From positions 833,206-897,205 of the forward strand of contig BLSF01000006.1 in the NCBI GenBank assembly GCA_012862575.1: a stretch of DNA of 64,000 nt. Direction: 5' to 3'. Every line of letters begins with the position of its first letter. Positions within the stretch are counted from its first letter, which is position 1. This document shows, piece after piece, positions 31,774-44,654 of this stretch. A program made the translations under genes and the position numbers. This DNA comes from Parietichytrium sp. I65-24A (taxonomy: Eukaryota; Sar; Bigyra; Thraustochytrida; Thraustochytriidae). The notes beneath the pieces are model-generated. The model searched no databases and was not told the DNA's origin. It was given only the letters and a program-made list of their open reading frames with translations.

Positions 31774-32459
31774 ATGCCGAAAGTAGTGGAGACGACCACG
31801 GGAAACCGCATATCGCTGAGCTCGGTCCTCAGTGGAGCGAATAACATTCGGATAAGAGGCAAGGTGAGTTGGAGGTGCGTGAGGTGCACTGGAGCCGGGA
31901 GGGATGGCGCACTGAAAAATGAGACGTTGGCAGACGGTGGTGCAAGAGAATGTTGTGGTGAGAGGAGACCTGGCCAATGTCAAGGTTGGGAAATTCTGCT
32001 CTATTCGGTCCGGGGCTGTGCTGAGGCCGGCGTACAGAGTGGTCAAAGGCCAATTGGTATTCTTTACGCTGAGTATCGGTGATGATGTGATCATAGAGGA
32101 AGGTGAGTGGGTGCAGGCGAGAGTTTTTCTTCTGCTGCCGCGCGTTGCGATGTGGCGCAGTTGCTAATTAATGGTGTTTGCCCGAATTAGACTGTGTGAT
32201 CGAAGCTGGCGCGATCGGAAACGGAGTCAGAATCGAGAAAGGGAGTATCATTGGCAAACGATGCATCCTCAAGGACAACTGCTGGATCAAGGCAAATTCT
32301 GTGATCGCGCCGGACACAATAGTTGCGCCGTTTGCAATTTTCGAAGGCTGTCCAGCTGTGCAGGTCGGCGAGATGCCAGAGTCAGCACCAGAAGTCATGC
32401 ACTCTCTCGCCGTCGAAGAATATTACGCTGCTGCTGCGACGATGCAAACAGGAGAATGA
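31774..32459 (+). CDS. DCTN5: Dynactin subunit 5 (p25), three exons
   Basis: Exons 31774-31863, 31934-32102 and 32191-32459 join in frame to give 175 residues (human p25 is about 180). Introns of 70 and 88 bp both begin GTGAGT and end CAG or TAG. The joined protein carries family blocks: ETTTGNRISLSSVLSGANNI, VVRGDLANVKVGKFC, an IGDDVIIEED junction created exactly by the second splice, then IGKRCILKDN and IVAPFAIFEGCPA. It is a left-handed beta-helix with hexapeptide repeats, part of the dynactin pointed-end complex that links dynein to membranes. An in-frame ATG at 31684 would add 30 residues unlike p25, so I prefer 31774; this is the main uncertainty. It converges with the E2 gene 207 bp away. 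Confidence 0.93.
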
Positions 32460-32666
32460 ATGATAGGAAAAGAACTGTGCACGCCTCTAGGGTCATAGAG
32501 ACAAGAGACAAGAGAAATCAGGCTCTTTCATCATCTTCTTCACGTGCCAGCCTTGTTGTGCGTGCTGAACGAGTCGAGCCTTTGGAGAACGAAAGTTGAT
32601 CGATGTATAGCTGCAAAAAGCGGATTGCAAAGTATGAAAAATAATCCGATTAATTGTTACTGACCT

Positions 32667-35527
<2,861 letters not shown>

Positions 35528-38203
35528 ATGGACGGCCCAAATACGCGAAGGAAGCTGACCCATGGGCAATGGAAGACGATGCTCCAGCGAGCAAATGAGA
35601 TGCTCGCGGGCATCACGGAGAGTAAAGACTTCATTCCGAGGTTGAAGAGGGACGCGAGCCAGCTTGAGTCTGCCACCACCACGCTGAGGCGGGAGGCGAT
35701 GGAGGAAGATAGTGCTGGCGCTAATATGTTTCTTGGCACCACGCTTGAGGAGTCGAATGAACGGGCGTCTCACAACTCGCTGAAGAAGAAAGACTTTCTG
35801 ATGAATCGCGCAAACAGGCTCTTGGGGCAGTACAATTTCGACGCGGACAAATTGGAGCGCGATTTGCATCAAATCGTCCCACGCGCTACCCAGCAGGCGC
35901 AGGAGGAGGTCACTCTGGACCACCATCTGAAGATTTTAACGACTACTATCCACGAAGCGCTGATGACCAGTGTTGCGGAGAATGAGCATCAAGCGATTTG
36001 CCAGCTTGAGGACGAATGGGAAGAGGAAAAGCGGAGCCTGCTTGAGGAATTGAAACGGGCGGATCTCGGCGGTGACCAGATCAAGCTCTTGGAGGGCGAC
36101 CACGTCAAGCAGGTAGCCGTACAACATGTCCACAGAACCCCTACTGGTCAGCAAGTGACTGATGATGTTGATCTTAAGGGTCCTCCTTACAGAGGCCCAG
36201 ATAGCCAGCGGGTGCAAGGGTACTTTTCTGGTTGGACAAAGATCCGCGAAAAGGAGTACAGAGAGCCGCACGAGCTTGCTGCAGTGTTTGAAGATGCGAT
36301 GAAGGGTTTCGACAAGTCAGCTTCCTCAAGATACACCTGGGCATTGGTGAGGAATCTAGTAGAGAACATGGACGAGCAGGACCCTCAGAATATGTATTTG
36401 AACGGAGTGTGGCAGACCGGCGCTCGCAGGTTTTTGGAGGAGCAATACAAGACAAACATCATTTATGCAGACAAGAATAGACAGACTGGGCACACCGCTG
36501 ACACAGTCCTGCAGTTCCTTGTGGCCATTAAACGTCGAAAACAATTTCTATTAGGAAATGGTATTGCAGAAGAGCTTGCCCGCTTTGCACCAATATCGCG
36601 CATCTCCTCGACCTCCCGCAAGTTCTCGCCGCAAGGGGGTAGTGACCTGCACCTTCTTTCGAACAGTTTCTCGGAATCGGGCTCGGAAGTGGACCCTTCG
36701 TCCTCGATGGATTCCTCCATGGAGCCAGTTCATCAGGTTCACGATACACAGGATAGATTGCCTCTCTGGGCAGTAGTTTATTACTATATGCGCAGCGGGT
36801 GCTGGTCGGAGGCCGTTGAGCTGCTGAACAATTCCCAGGACGGCGAATTCGACAAAGTTGGCCTCCGTGTGAAGAGCGCACTCAAAGCTCTGGCCGAATT
36901 CTTGCAGTCCCCAAACCCGGCTGACAATATTCGAAGCCAGTACCAAGTCAGCCTCGAGCATCTTGAGGAGTGCTGTACCGATCTGTCCACACTTTTGAAG
37001 TACTCGCCGTGGAAACGCGCGCTACTATACATGCTTCTTCGCAAGAAACGCGGCAGACTCTTTGATCGGTGTCTGAACGCCAGTGTCCAGGATTACATGT
37101 GGATGAAGCTTTGGTCTGTTTTGGCCGCCCCGGGCTTGGCCGATAGACAAACCCTCATCAGCGATATGCAGAGCGTCCTTCTCAAGAATGGCCCGCAGCA
37201 TTTTAGTGATGGTAGCGACCCGCAGTTGTTCGCAAGGCTCCTGCTGATGTCCTGTATGCCGCTGAACGCCGTCCGCTATCTTGCCGAAGTCACCCCTAGC
37301 ATGAGTGTCCAAAGCATGATGTCTGACGCCGTTCACATTGGCTTCTGCACAGCCTGCATTCTGGCTGATGACGAGAAGGCAGATCTTATACGCTTGGTGG
37401 GCCGATACGCGAAACGATGCCTCGCCGAAGCGAGCCTCAAAACTGCGGTGGATTACGTATGGTTCTTGTCCACTCTCTTCCCGATCAATACGAAGAAGCT
37501 TCAGGCAGCTATGGTTGACGCTGTTGTTTCTCTTCTTGTGGAGTCTAGTCGCTGCCCAACAGCCGAGGAGCTGACATCTTGCCTCAGTAACTTCACTGAC
37601 GCAGAGTTCCGGAAACAAGTTCTTGTACTTGCCGGAACCCGCATTTATTCCCTGGCCTCTGCAGACTCCCCTCGCAATGCCGTGGAGTTTTTTCTTCATG
37701 AGGAAGCGAGCGTGGACAACGCTCTCAAAATCATGAATACTTACCTCTACAGGACCATTGCTTCCTCGAATGCCCTGGATCAACAGTGGGACAAGCTCGT
37801 TCGCCGTGTCGGCATCCTGGCTGAACAGAGACATCACGATATTTCCCCTTCTCGGGTTCACACTTTTGCCGTTCTCAACAAATTGCACGATTTTATGCTC
37901 TTTTATAGAGAAAGAAGATACGAGGAAGCGTTGCAGAGAGCGTTTACCATCTTGCCATACAATACTGCAGATGTGGAAAGCAAGCTTCGCGATTACTATC
38001 GGTTGGACGAAGCGATTCTGGAAATTTTCTCCACCATCTTCGAGAAAGCCATCGATGCCCTGCAGAACTTGTATTCATCTAACCGTGACGGCGCCAGGGC
38101 CAGCGAGTACTTGAACATTTACTACGGATTCCAGTCATTCTCTGCGTCCATGCCTGGACCGCCCAGAGCGATCGCGGACCGCATCGCGCGGTTTAACATC
38201 TAA
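35528..38203 (+). CDS. NUP93: Nucleoporin Nup93 / Nic96
   Basis: The frame opens at TTG 35492, but the ATG at 35528 sits in a good context (AAAAATGG) and gives 891 residues, close to the ~820-840 usual for the family. The N terminus (~1-200) is a coiled-coil-like helical region, which in Nup93/Nic96 docks onto the Nup62 complex. The rest is the all-helical family domain, with the typical block LPLWAVVYYYMRSGCWSEAVELL-like near 410 and CMPLNAVRYLAEV near 575. It is a linker scaffold of the inner ring of the nuclear pore. Single exon; GA repeats lie 230-400 bp upstream on the sense strand. Family assignment is from these blocks and overall length. Confidence 0.9.
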   Translation: MDGPNTRRKLTHGQWKTMLQRANEMLAGITESKDFIPRLKRDASQLESATTTLRREAMEEDSAGANMFLGTTLEESNERASHNSLKKKDFLMNRANRLLGQYNFDADKLERDLHQIVPRATQQAQEEVTLDHHLKILTTTIHEALMTSVAENEHQAICQLEDEWEEEKRSLLEELKRADLGGDQIKLLEGDHVKQVAVQHVHRTPTGQQVTDDVDLKGPPYRGPDSQRVQGYFSGWTKIREKEYREPHELAAVFEDAMKGFDKSASSRYTWALVRNLVENMDEQDPQNMYLNGVWQTGARRFLEEQYKTNIIYADKNRQTGHTADTVLQFLVAIKRRKQFLLGNGIAEELARFAPISRISSTSRKFSPQGGSDLHLLSNSFSESGSEVDPSSSMDSSMEPVHQVHDTQDRLPLWAVVYYYMRSGCWSEAVELLNNSQDGEFDKVGLRVKSALKALAEFLQSPNPADNIRSQYQVSLEHLEECCTDLSTLLKYSPWKRALLYMLLRKKRGRLFDRCLNASVQDYMWMKLWSVLAAPGLADRQTLISDMQSVLLKNGPQHFSDGSDPQLFARLLLMSCMPLNAVRYLAEVTPSMSVQSMMSDAVHIGFCTACILADDEKADLIRLVGRYAKRCLAEASLKTAVDYVWFLSTLFPINTKKLQAAMVDAVVSLLVESSRCPTAEELTSCLSNFTDAEFRKQVLVLAGTRIYSLASADSPRNAVEFFLHEEASVDNALKIMNTYLYRTIASSNALDQQWDKLVRRVGILAEQRHHDISPSRVHTFAVLNKLHDFMLFYRERRYEEALQRAFTILPYNTADVESKLRDYYRLDEAILEIFSTIFEKAIDALQNLYSSNRDGARASEYLNIYYGFQSFSASMPGPPRAIADRIARFNI

Positions 38204-40571
38204 GCATGCATATTTACATTTCTTTCACTGAACAGAGCGTAGTTCTTTTAGGCGTTCCTTTTCGTTCACTCCCTTTCCCGTGCACACCTTTCGTGGCAAT
38301 GAACCCTTCTCAATTTCACCTGGTACTTTGTCTTCGCGATTTTCACGAAGAACACCCAATTATACCCAATTGGACGTATGTGGCTACTGGCTCTTGTGAA
38401 AGCTGCTCGCACACTTCAAGCTCTGCAATCGCTGAGACTTTGAATCTCCGTGGGTCCTATCGAGTTAAGTACTTATCGATGGTGATGTGATGGCTAAGCA
38501 AACGGGCGCTCGTTGTAAACACAAAAAGAATAAGTTCTTCTTTCTCCCCCTTTTCTTTCTCTACGCTACTACTGGATACAGCAGAGGGGAATTAGAGCCT
38601 GATCCACCTGGGCCTGAGCCGAGCCTGAGCTGAGCTGAGCAAGATGTGCTAAACGCATCTTTTGGCAGAATTGGGCGACACCTTCCAAAATCAGCCATGG
38701 GTCCCGAACGCGCCTGGACGACTGGTATGACTACGCGTTTGTGACCGTTCTTGAGCCTTTCCACTCGCGTGACACTCCTCCTCCGATCTCTGAGCGTTTC
38801 GATCCTCTTTGCAAACGCCGCCAAAGGTTTACACACAATGGGCTGTGAAAGCCCACACTGCATATCGTGAAACGTGTAAAGCCAGCTAGCTTGCTAGCGC
38901 ATGGGTCGAATGTGCTTAATGGGGGAGAGCCGCTCAAGCATTGCCGGCGGATGCCGGCGGCCGCGGCCAGCCAGCCACTGAATCTCAGAAACGGCGCCGA
39001 CCGAGATTTGAAGCAAGCGCTCTAAGACATGAGTTTATTTCGCGTGCTACTCTTCCTCGAAGCGCCGCAATTGGCTCTCTCGGCACACTTATTTGGCTGG
39101 AGATAGCTCGTCCCTCTCGCTTCCGGTTCACGAAATAACTTATCACGTAATGCACAATTCACGAAATGCGCTCAACCAACCACGCACAACTAGTTTGTTG
39201 CTCGTGCAACTCGTGAAATTTTCGAAACGAGTGCACTAGCAAACTATCAACTGTCTCATTTCCTCGCCTCCAGTATCCACCAATATCCTCCAGTCCGATA
39301 CTCACAGTACATGTTTGAATGAATGAACAGAACGCAAGTGTCCCAGAGAGAAACCCCTGTGCCCCGCATTTCACATTTCACATTTCACTGCCCATGAAAT
39401 CATTTTCGGCGCCAACGCTTATTGTCCATTAAAACACAACTTGAACACACTCTCCCACCGGGTCGCAGTAGCATCCTAGCAGCGAAGGTAGCAATGCTAT
39501 GTACTAGTACTAGTACCCACCTCCCACTCACCAACTCACTCACTCATTCATTCACTCACTCACTCACCCACGCGTAGCTCGCAGCTTGTAGCTTGTAGCT
39601 TGGGCTGTCAGTCAAGCAAGTCAAGCCATGGTCTGGGCAAGCATCTCTAAACACAGCGACCAGCGATTGACTGCGAGTTAACTTTAAAATAATCAATCAA
39701 CAACAAGAAATGTTGAGTAAAGCTAAACTGGTCACGCGGGAAACAAACCACCTACTCTTCACTGAGACCGCTGAGAGGTTTTGGCGGAGTAACCATTGGC
39801 AACCACACCGTCTGACAGGCAGGCGCACACCCGTGCTATGCAATAGCTATCCACTGCTACCAGGATCCGTGGCTCGCGAGTTGCTTCAGACCATTTTGTC
39901 CTCTCTTTCCTTAGCATGGACTAGCACCACCTTAACCCGCAAGTCTTACCTGCGCGCTACGCAGACGGGCACAAAGCTTAGCTCTGGTAGTCCATCCGAT
40001 AGAGGGTGCTAGCGGAAGGTTAAGAAGCGAGGCTCTCCCAGCGCAGTAGCAGTAGTCTAGTACAGTAACTGGGATAACTGGGATAGGGATTTCGTTCCTG
40101 CAGAATAAGCTGTGTCGTAGGAGAGAGCGTTGTTTATTTAGGTCATTTTAGGTCACAGGTCACATGTTCATTGTGAAACTGACTGAAATGAAATTGAATG
40201 AAATGAAATGAAATGCAATGACGCGTGTGATCAGAGCAGAGCACCAAGTTGATTTCATTCATTCATTCATTCATTCATTCAACCGACCGAACTGACTGTG
40301 ACGCCAAACAAAGAGTGAACATACCAGAGCTCAAACCCGATTCTTACCTGTAAATATCAGTATAGCTACAGCGCTAGTGCGCACTGTCGGAACCGGGACA
40401 AGTGTACTCGGTGGGCACCACTTTCAAGTTGCAAGGAAGAAGCAACAGGCAGACACACAAGCACACAAGCAAGTAGAAAGGGACGGAGACGGAGACCGGT
40501 GTGCATCGCTGACGGCGGCAGAGCTTACTGGAAGCGCATAGAGCGCATAGCTGCTAAGAAGGTTTGCTGAG
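38204..40571. other. Intergenic region of 2.4 kb, no gene seen
   Basis: Between Nup93 and the MORN-adenylate kinase gene. It holds two overlapping TACTAGTA palindromes at 39502-39515, CACT/CATT short repeats 39530-39570, an ATTC array 40254-40280 and a GAAAT-rich run 40180-40215. The longest ATG frame (39710-40012, 100 codons) has no recognisable composition. A purine-rich A/G/C stretch (40430-40500) precedes the next gene on its sense strand. Confidence 0.5.
40254..40280. repeat. (ATTC)n tetranucleotide repeat
   Basis: Six to seven units of ATTC. No gene overlaps it. Confidence 0.9.
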
Positions 40572-41771
40572 ATGACGGGGTCCTCGCACGTGTCCAAGGT
40601 GGTGTATCTGGACGGTCATAAGGAGACCGAGAGTGAGGTAACCCGCGCAGGCAAAGTGAAGGTGTTCTGCGACAATGGGGACGAGTTTGTGGGCCATTAC
40701 GAAGAGAATGAGGACGGGCACTTGGTGAAGAGTGGACCAGGCAGGTACACATGGAGCAGCGGGGCCGAGTATGAAGGCGAGTATAAGAATAATAAGAAGC
40801 ATGGCTTTGGCAAGTACATGTTTAGCAACGGTGCTGTCTATGCTGGCGAGTGGCGCGACGGACTCAAGAACGGCAAAGGCGAAGAGACTTTCCCGAACGG
40901 GGACTGCTTCACCGGAAGATGGGCTGATGATCGCAGAAATGGGTTCGGCGTATACGAGTACAGCTCTGGAGCGATCCTTCGCGGAGAGTGGGAGTACGGC
41001 GAGCTGACCAACGCAAAATGGGAGTTTGGTGACAAGAGATTGTCCACCCGCGGCGTTTTGCTGCGACTTGGGCGGCGACTGTCCTCCATTTCGAGGCTGT
41101 CGACGAGGTTTTCTAAAAAGCGCGCGGCTCCGCGTCCTCTTGGAATAATCATATCTGGAGCCCCGGCTTCAGGCAAGGGAACCCAGTGCGAGTTTATCCG
41201 GAAGGAGTTTGGCGTAATTCACCTGTCGACTGGCGATATGCTCAGGGCAGCGGTTGCTGCTGGTAGCGAGCTTGGTAGGAAGGCTAAAAAGCTTATGGAG
41301 GCCGGCGAATTGGTGCCGGATGATATTATCATTGGGGCAGTGAAAGAGCGCCTCCAGCAAGACGACGTCAAGGAGCACGGATTCCTGCTGGACGGCTTCC
41401 CGCGCACGCCCGCACAGGCGCAAGTGCTAGAGGACATGGGAATCAACGTTGATGTATTTGTAATGCTCAACGTGTCGGACGAGATTCTTGTTTCCCGCGT
41501 CGTGGGGCGCAGGGTGGACCCGGAGACCGGAAACTCCTACCACGTTGAGTTCAATCCTCCTCCGCCGGAGATTGAAGAGAGAGTGATTCACCGTGCTGAT
41601 GACACCGAGGAGAAGGTCGTGGTTCGTTTGGAGGCCTTCCACAACAACATTTTGAGCATTAAATCCTTTTACACATCAGTCCTTGCAGAGATAGATGGTA
41701 TGCAAGCTAAGGAGAAAGTCTGGACAGACATTAGGACCTGTCTTCGCGCAGCCGCCGAAGGCCACAGCTGA
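40572..41771 (+). CDS. MORN-repeat / adenylate kinase fusion protein
   Basis: 399 residues from ATG. Residues ~40-150 carry four to five MORN repeats (YEGEYKNNKKHGFGKY, YAGEWRDGLKNGKGEE, FTGRWADDRRNGFGVY, LRGEWEYGEL), a module that binds membranes or scaffolds cytoskeletal structures. After an Arg/Ser-rich basic linker (~160-188), a complete adenylate kinase domain runs to the C terminus: P-loop GAPASGKGTQ (~196), AMP-site HLSTGDMLRAAV, LLDGFPRTPAQAQ, and a LID with GRRVDPETGNSYHVEFNPPP. No Cys zinc site is seen in the LID. It should interconvert ATP+AMP and 2 ADP, perhaps at a MORN-marked site such as the cell cortex or flagellum; that location is inference. All core motifs are intact, so activity is likely. 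Confidence 0.93.
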   Translation: MTGSSHVSKVVYLDGHKETESEVTRAGKVKVFCDNGDEFVGHYEENEDGHLVKSGPGRYTWSSGAEYEGEYKNNKKHGFGKYMFSNGAVYAGEWRDGLKNGKGEETFPNGDCFTGRWADDRRNGFGVYEYSSGAILRGEWEYGELTNAKWEFGDKRLSTRGVLLRLGRRLSSISRLSTRFSKKRAAPRPLGIIISGAPASGKGTQCEFIRKEFGVIHLSTGDMLRAAVAAGSELGRKAKKLMEAGELVPDDIIIGAVKERLQQDDVKEHGFLLDGFPRTPAQAQVLEDMGINVDVFVMLNVSDEILVSRVVGRRVDPETGNSYHVEFNPPPPEIEERVIHRADDTEEKVVVRLEAFHNNILSIKSFYTSVLAEIDGMQAKEKVWTDIRTCLRAAAEGHS

Positions 41772-42231
41772 GACACATTTTATACTATTCAAGCTCTCTT
41801 GCGCGCAACCCAAATGTTTGGCCACTTTATCCCCGCGTGACATAGTAGGCAGGTTTTTCGTCTACCTTCACACAAAAGTGATCAGTATGACTTGTTCTGT
41901 CTTGGGCTCTCTAATGATGCTCTCCCGAAACAAGCCTTACGATGGTAATTTGTCGATTGATTTTTAGAAAGTAAATGCACATCAAAGCAAACTCTTTGCT
42001 CATACCTTTTTCTTCCTGCGACTCCATCCTGATTGGGACCGCAAGCATTACACATAAACTCGCGGAATGCGAGAGAGAGGATTTCAGCGAGCATCGCTGT
42101 TTCCGCTGATCGTGATTACGGCTTTGGGGACCACGGCGAATGAGTTTGAAGACGGCGACTACACATAGAGGACTATTTTAAATTATGGCTGGAGTGCTGC
42201 TACTCTTTCTGGAAAAGGGAGACAACTAGGC
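41772..42231. other. Convergent intergenic region, nothing recognised
   Basis: 460 bp between two convergent stop codons, containing the 3' ends and presumably the poly(A) sites of both genes. I see no ORF, repeat or RNA gene in it. Confidence 0.5.
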
Positions 42232-43311
42232 TCATGGTTTGCTCCCAGTGCTCGCGTGCGCCTTGTTCGAGCCAGATGCTGGGCTGGCGGTGCTAGATGT
42301 AGGTGTGGTTGGAGGGACCTGGGAGCGTTTCGCATTCTGGCCTAATATAGCCGCAATGTCACCCACTCCAGACAGGATTGTGGATGGCCTGTATGCAAAC
42401 TTGGAAATGTCCTCAGCAGAAGTGACGCCGCTCAAAACAAGAATGGTCTCTACACCAGCCTCTACACCGGCCTTGATATCTGTATTCATGCGATCGCCAA
42501 CTACGACAGCCTTGTCGCGAGACACGCCGAGCCGATCCAAGGCACTGCGCACCATCAGGGGGTTGGGCTTTCCCACAAAGTAGGACTGGCAGCCACTCGC
42601 CGCTTCTATGGGCAAAATAAGCGCACCAGTCCCTGGAAGCATCTCGGCCCCAATCCTGTCTGCAACATCTTCATTCGTTCCGATCAAGCGAGCCCCCCGG
42701 CGGACGAGCTTGACAGCAAACTCCACGTGCGAGAAGTTGTACAACGCTGGGTCCGCAGATTCGCCAATTACGACAAAGTCCGGGGTGGACATCTCCGCGC
42801 CATATTCGTCAACCACATCCAAGCCTTCTTTAGCGAGCTCAGCCCGAAGGCAGTCCTGGCCAATAACGAAAGCCCTTCCCCCGCTCTTTTGCCTCCTCAA
42901 AAAGTTTGCAGTGGACATTGCGCTGGTGTAGAACATCGTCTCTTCGGTTTTGAGACCGAGCTTGCCAAACTTCTCCACAAGTTTCTGTGTCGACTTGTCG
43001 CTCGAGTTGGTCAGGAACAGAAACTTCTTGCCCGTTTCTTGCAGAAACTTAACAAACTCTCGCGCCCCCGGGAGCAGCCTGTCCCCATGGTAAATAACGC
43101 CGTCGCAGTCGATGATGAAAGCCTCCTTCTTGTTCAGGAGTTTTTGCGTAAAGTCCATATCCGCAAAGCTCAAATTGCACGTTGTACGCTCCTGGCTGGA
43201 CCACCTGGCCAGCCACTGCTGCGACCCGTGGCCGCCTATCCTCGGCACCATGCCCGACTTGCTCGCATTTCTCACCAGCCCACTTCGCCCCAAGCACCTG
43301 GCTGCCCACAT
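42232..43311 (-). CDS. PGP: HAD-superfamily class IIA phosphatase (phosphoglycolate / p-nitrophenyl phosphatase family) with presequence-like N terminus
   Basis: The frame opens at a TTG (43443); the first ATG at 43311 gives 359 residues. Residues 1-45 are rich in Arg, Ser, Ala and Gly with almost no acid, as in a mitochondrial (or plastid) presequence. HAD motif I is IIDCDGVIY (~62-70, nucleophile and acid/base Asp), motif II is FLTNSS, and motifs III-IV lie in DKAVVVGDRMNTDIKAG. A type IIA cap lies between II and III. Such enzymes clear 2-phosphoglycolate or act on related phosphates. The C terminus is Thr/Ser/Pro-rich and of low complexity. Substrate cannot be read from sequence alone; organelle import is inference. 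Confidence 0.88.
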   Translation of the reverse strand: MWAARCLGRSGLVRNASKSGMVPRIGGHGSQQWLARWSSQERTTCNLSFADMDFTQKLLNKKEAFIIDCDGVIYHGDRLLPGAREFVKFLQETGKKFLFLTNSSDKSTQKLVEKFGKLGLKTEETMFYTSAMSTANFLRRQKSGGRAFVIGQDCLRAELAKEGLDVVDEYGAEMSTPDFVVIGESADPALYNFSHVEFAVKLVRRGARLIGTNEDVADRIGAEMLPGTGALILPIEAASGCQSYFVGKPNPLMVRSALDRLGVSRDKAVVVGDRMNTDIKAGVEAGVETILVLSGVTSAEDISKFAYRPSTILSGVGDIAAILGQNAKRSQVPPTTPTSSTASPASGSNKAHASTGSKP

Positions 43312-44654
43312 TTCCTCGCGCCGACTTGGCGGCCTTTCTTTCTCAACACCGCGTCCTACTACAGGGAACGCACACACCGTTGGCAGATAGGTGTGACTGA
43401 GATCAAACGAGCCTCCCCGTCCCCTCCTCTCGCCACCGCTCAACTTGCGTCAGTCGACTAATCCAACAAGGCTGCCTGGCTGGGCTGGTCACGATTGGGA
43501 CTTTTTCGTCTGCTTCTTACGCGTGAAGTCAGTCTTGAAGACTACCGCTTTGTTCACGGCGAATGATTGCATTCATTGCCAATCTAGTCTTGAAATCAAA
43601 AATAGCAAAGAGAGAAAGAAGAAAGACGCAAACTCTTTTTCAATTCTGACACCAACTCGGAGAGCATTTCATTCGCTGTCAACAAGGAACATGTGACTTA
43701 CCTGGATCTATCTCGTCTCATTTGACTGCGAATCTTGTCAATCACACACTTGGAGTTGAGCAATGCATTGGGGATGTAAGCAATGTAAGCGCCAAACACT
43801 CCAAATGTGAAGGTTGGGTTGAGCACAGTTACCAGTGCTGCATAGGACCTTGGCCTCGAGGCTTGGCTCGCCAAGTCAGACGTTGTATATGTTGTACCGG
43901 GAAGGCTAGGCTACTGCAGTGCTTTAGTGGACAACTTCGTGACGCGTTGGTCCTTGCCCAGCGTGAACAAGCTTGAACATGCTCGAACTACTTGAACATG
44001 CTTGAACTGCTTGAACTTGAAAAACAGAAGTCTGCGCGGAGATTTGTTCCGTTGACTATGACCATCAATCACTCGGCAAGTTGAGCGTACTAGAAAATGT
44101 GTGCGTCTGGGCTATGCAACCAACAAGAGCATGAAGACATGTCTTGCGCACAGGGCGGGCGTCTCGGAATGGAATATTTGGACGCTGAAGGATCTGTGTG
44201 AGCGAGGGGTTTACGTGCACTGTACATGGAGTATACATGGCGAGTATGGAAGCAAGTCGACTGGCTGACAGAATTTGGCACAAACAAAAACGATGAATGA
44301 CCGACGAGAAAAAAAAAATGAAAAATTACACTCTATCAGCGCACAAGGATTTGCAAGAAAACATTGCAAAGACATCATCAGTATAGAAGCTAATTTGAAC
44401 GTTGATCGTGCACTGTCGGAGTCCCCTCGCGAGATTGTGGCGTCTTTGTCACAGGGTGCAGAGCGAAGAGACGTCCCAAGAGACACCGGCACACGGAACT
44501 TCACAAAGACGAAGATGGCCGATGGAGCTGGACGAGCAAAATGTGTGCAGACAGGTTTGAGGTCGCGAATGCAGAGAGTAAAAAAGGGAAGGTTTTGTGA
44601 ATATTACAAATCGAATTACAAAGACGGCATGGCTGCATCGCATTTGCTCGCATA
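43312..44654. other. Intergenic region of 1.3 kb with a short tandem array
   Basis: It contains a decamer-like TTGAACATGC array (about 43966-44022, five degenerate copies) and a purine-rich stretch 43598-43626. A basic 130-codon ATG frame (44293-44685, +) overlaps the 3' end of the next gene on the opposite strand and matches nothing I know, so I do not call it. Confidence 0.5.
43966..44022. repeat. Degenerate TTGAACATGC tandem repeat
   Basis: Repeated GAACAAGCTTGAACATGCTC-type units of 10-12 bp. Its AGCTTGAACATGCT core is partly palindromic. No gene overlaps it. Confidence 0.75.
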
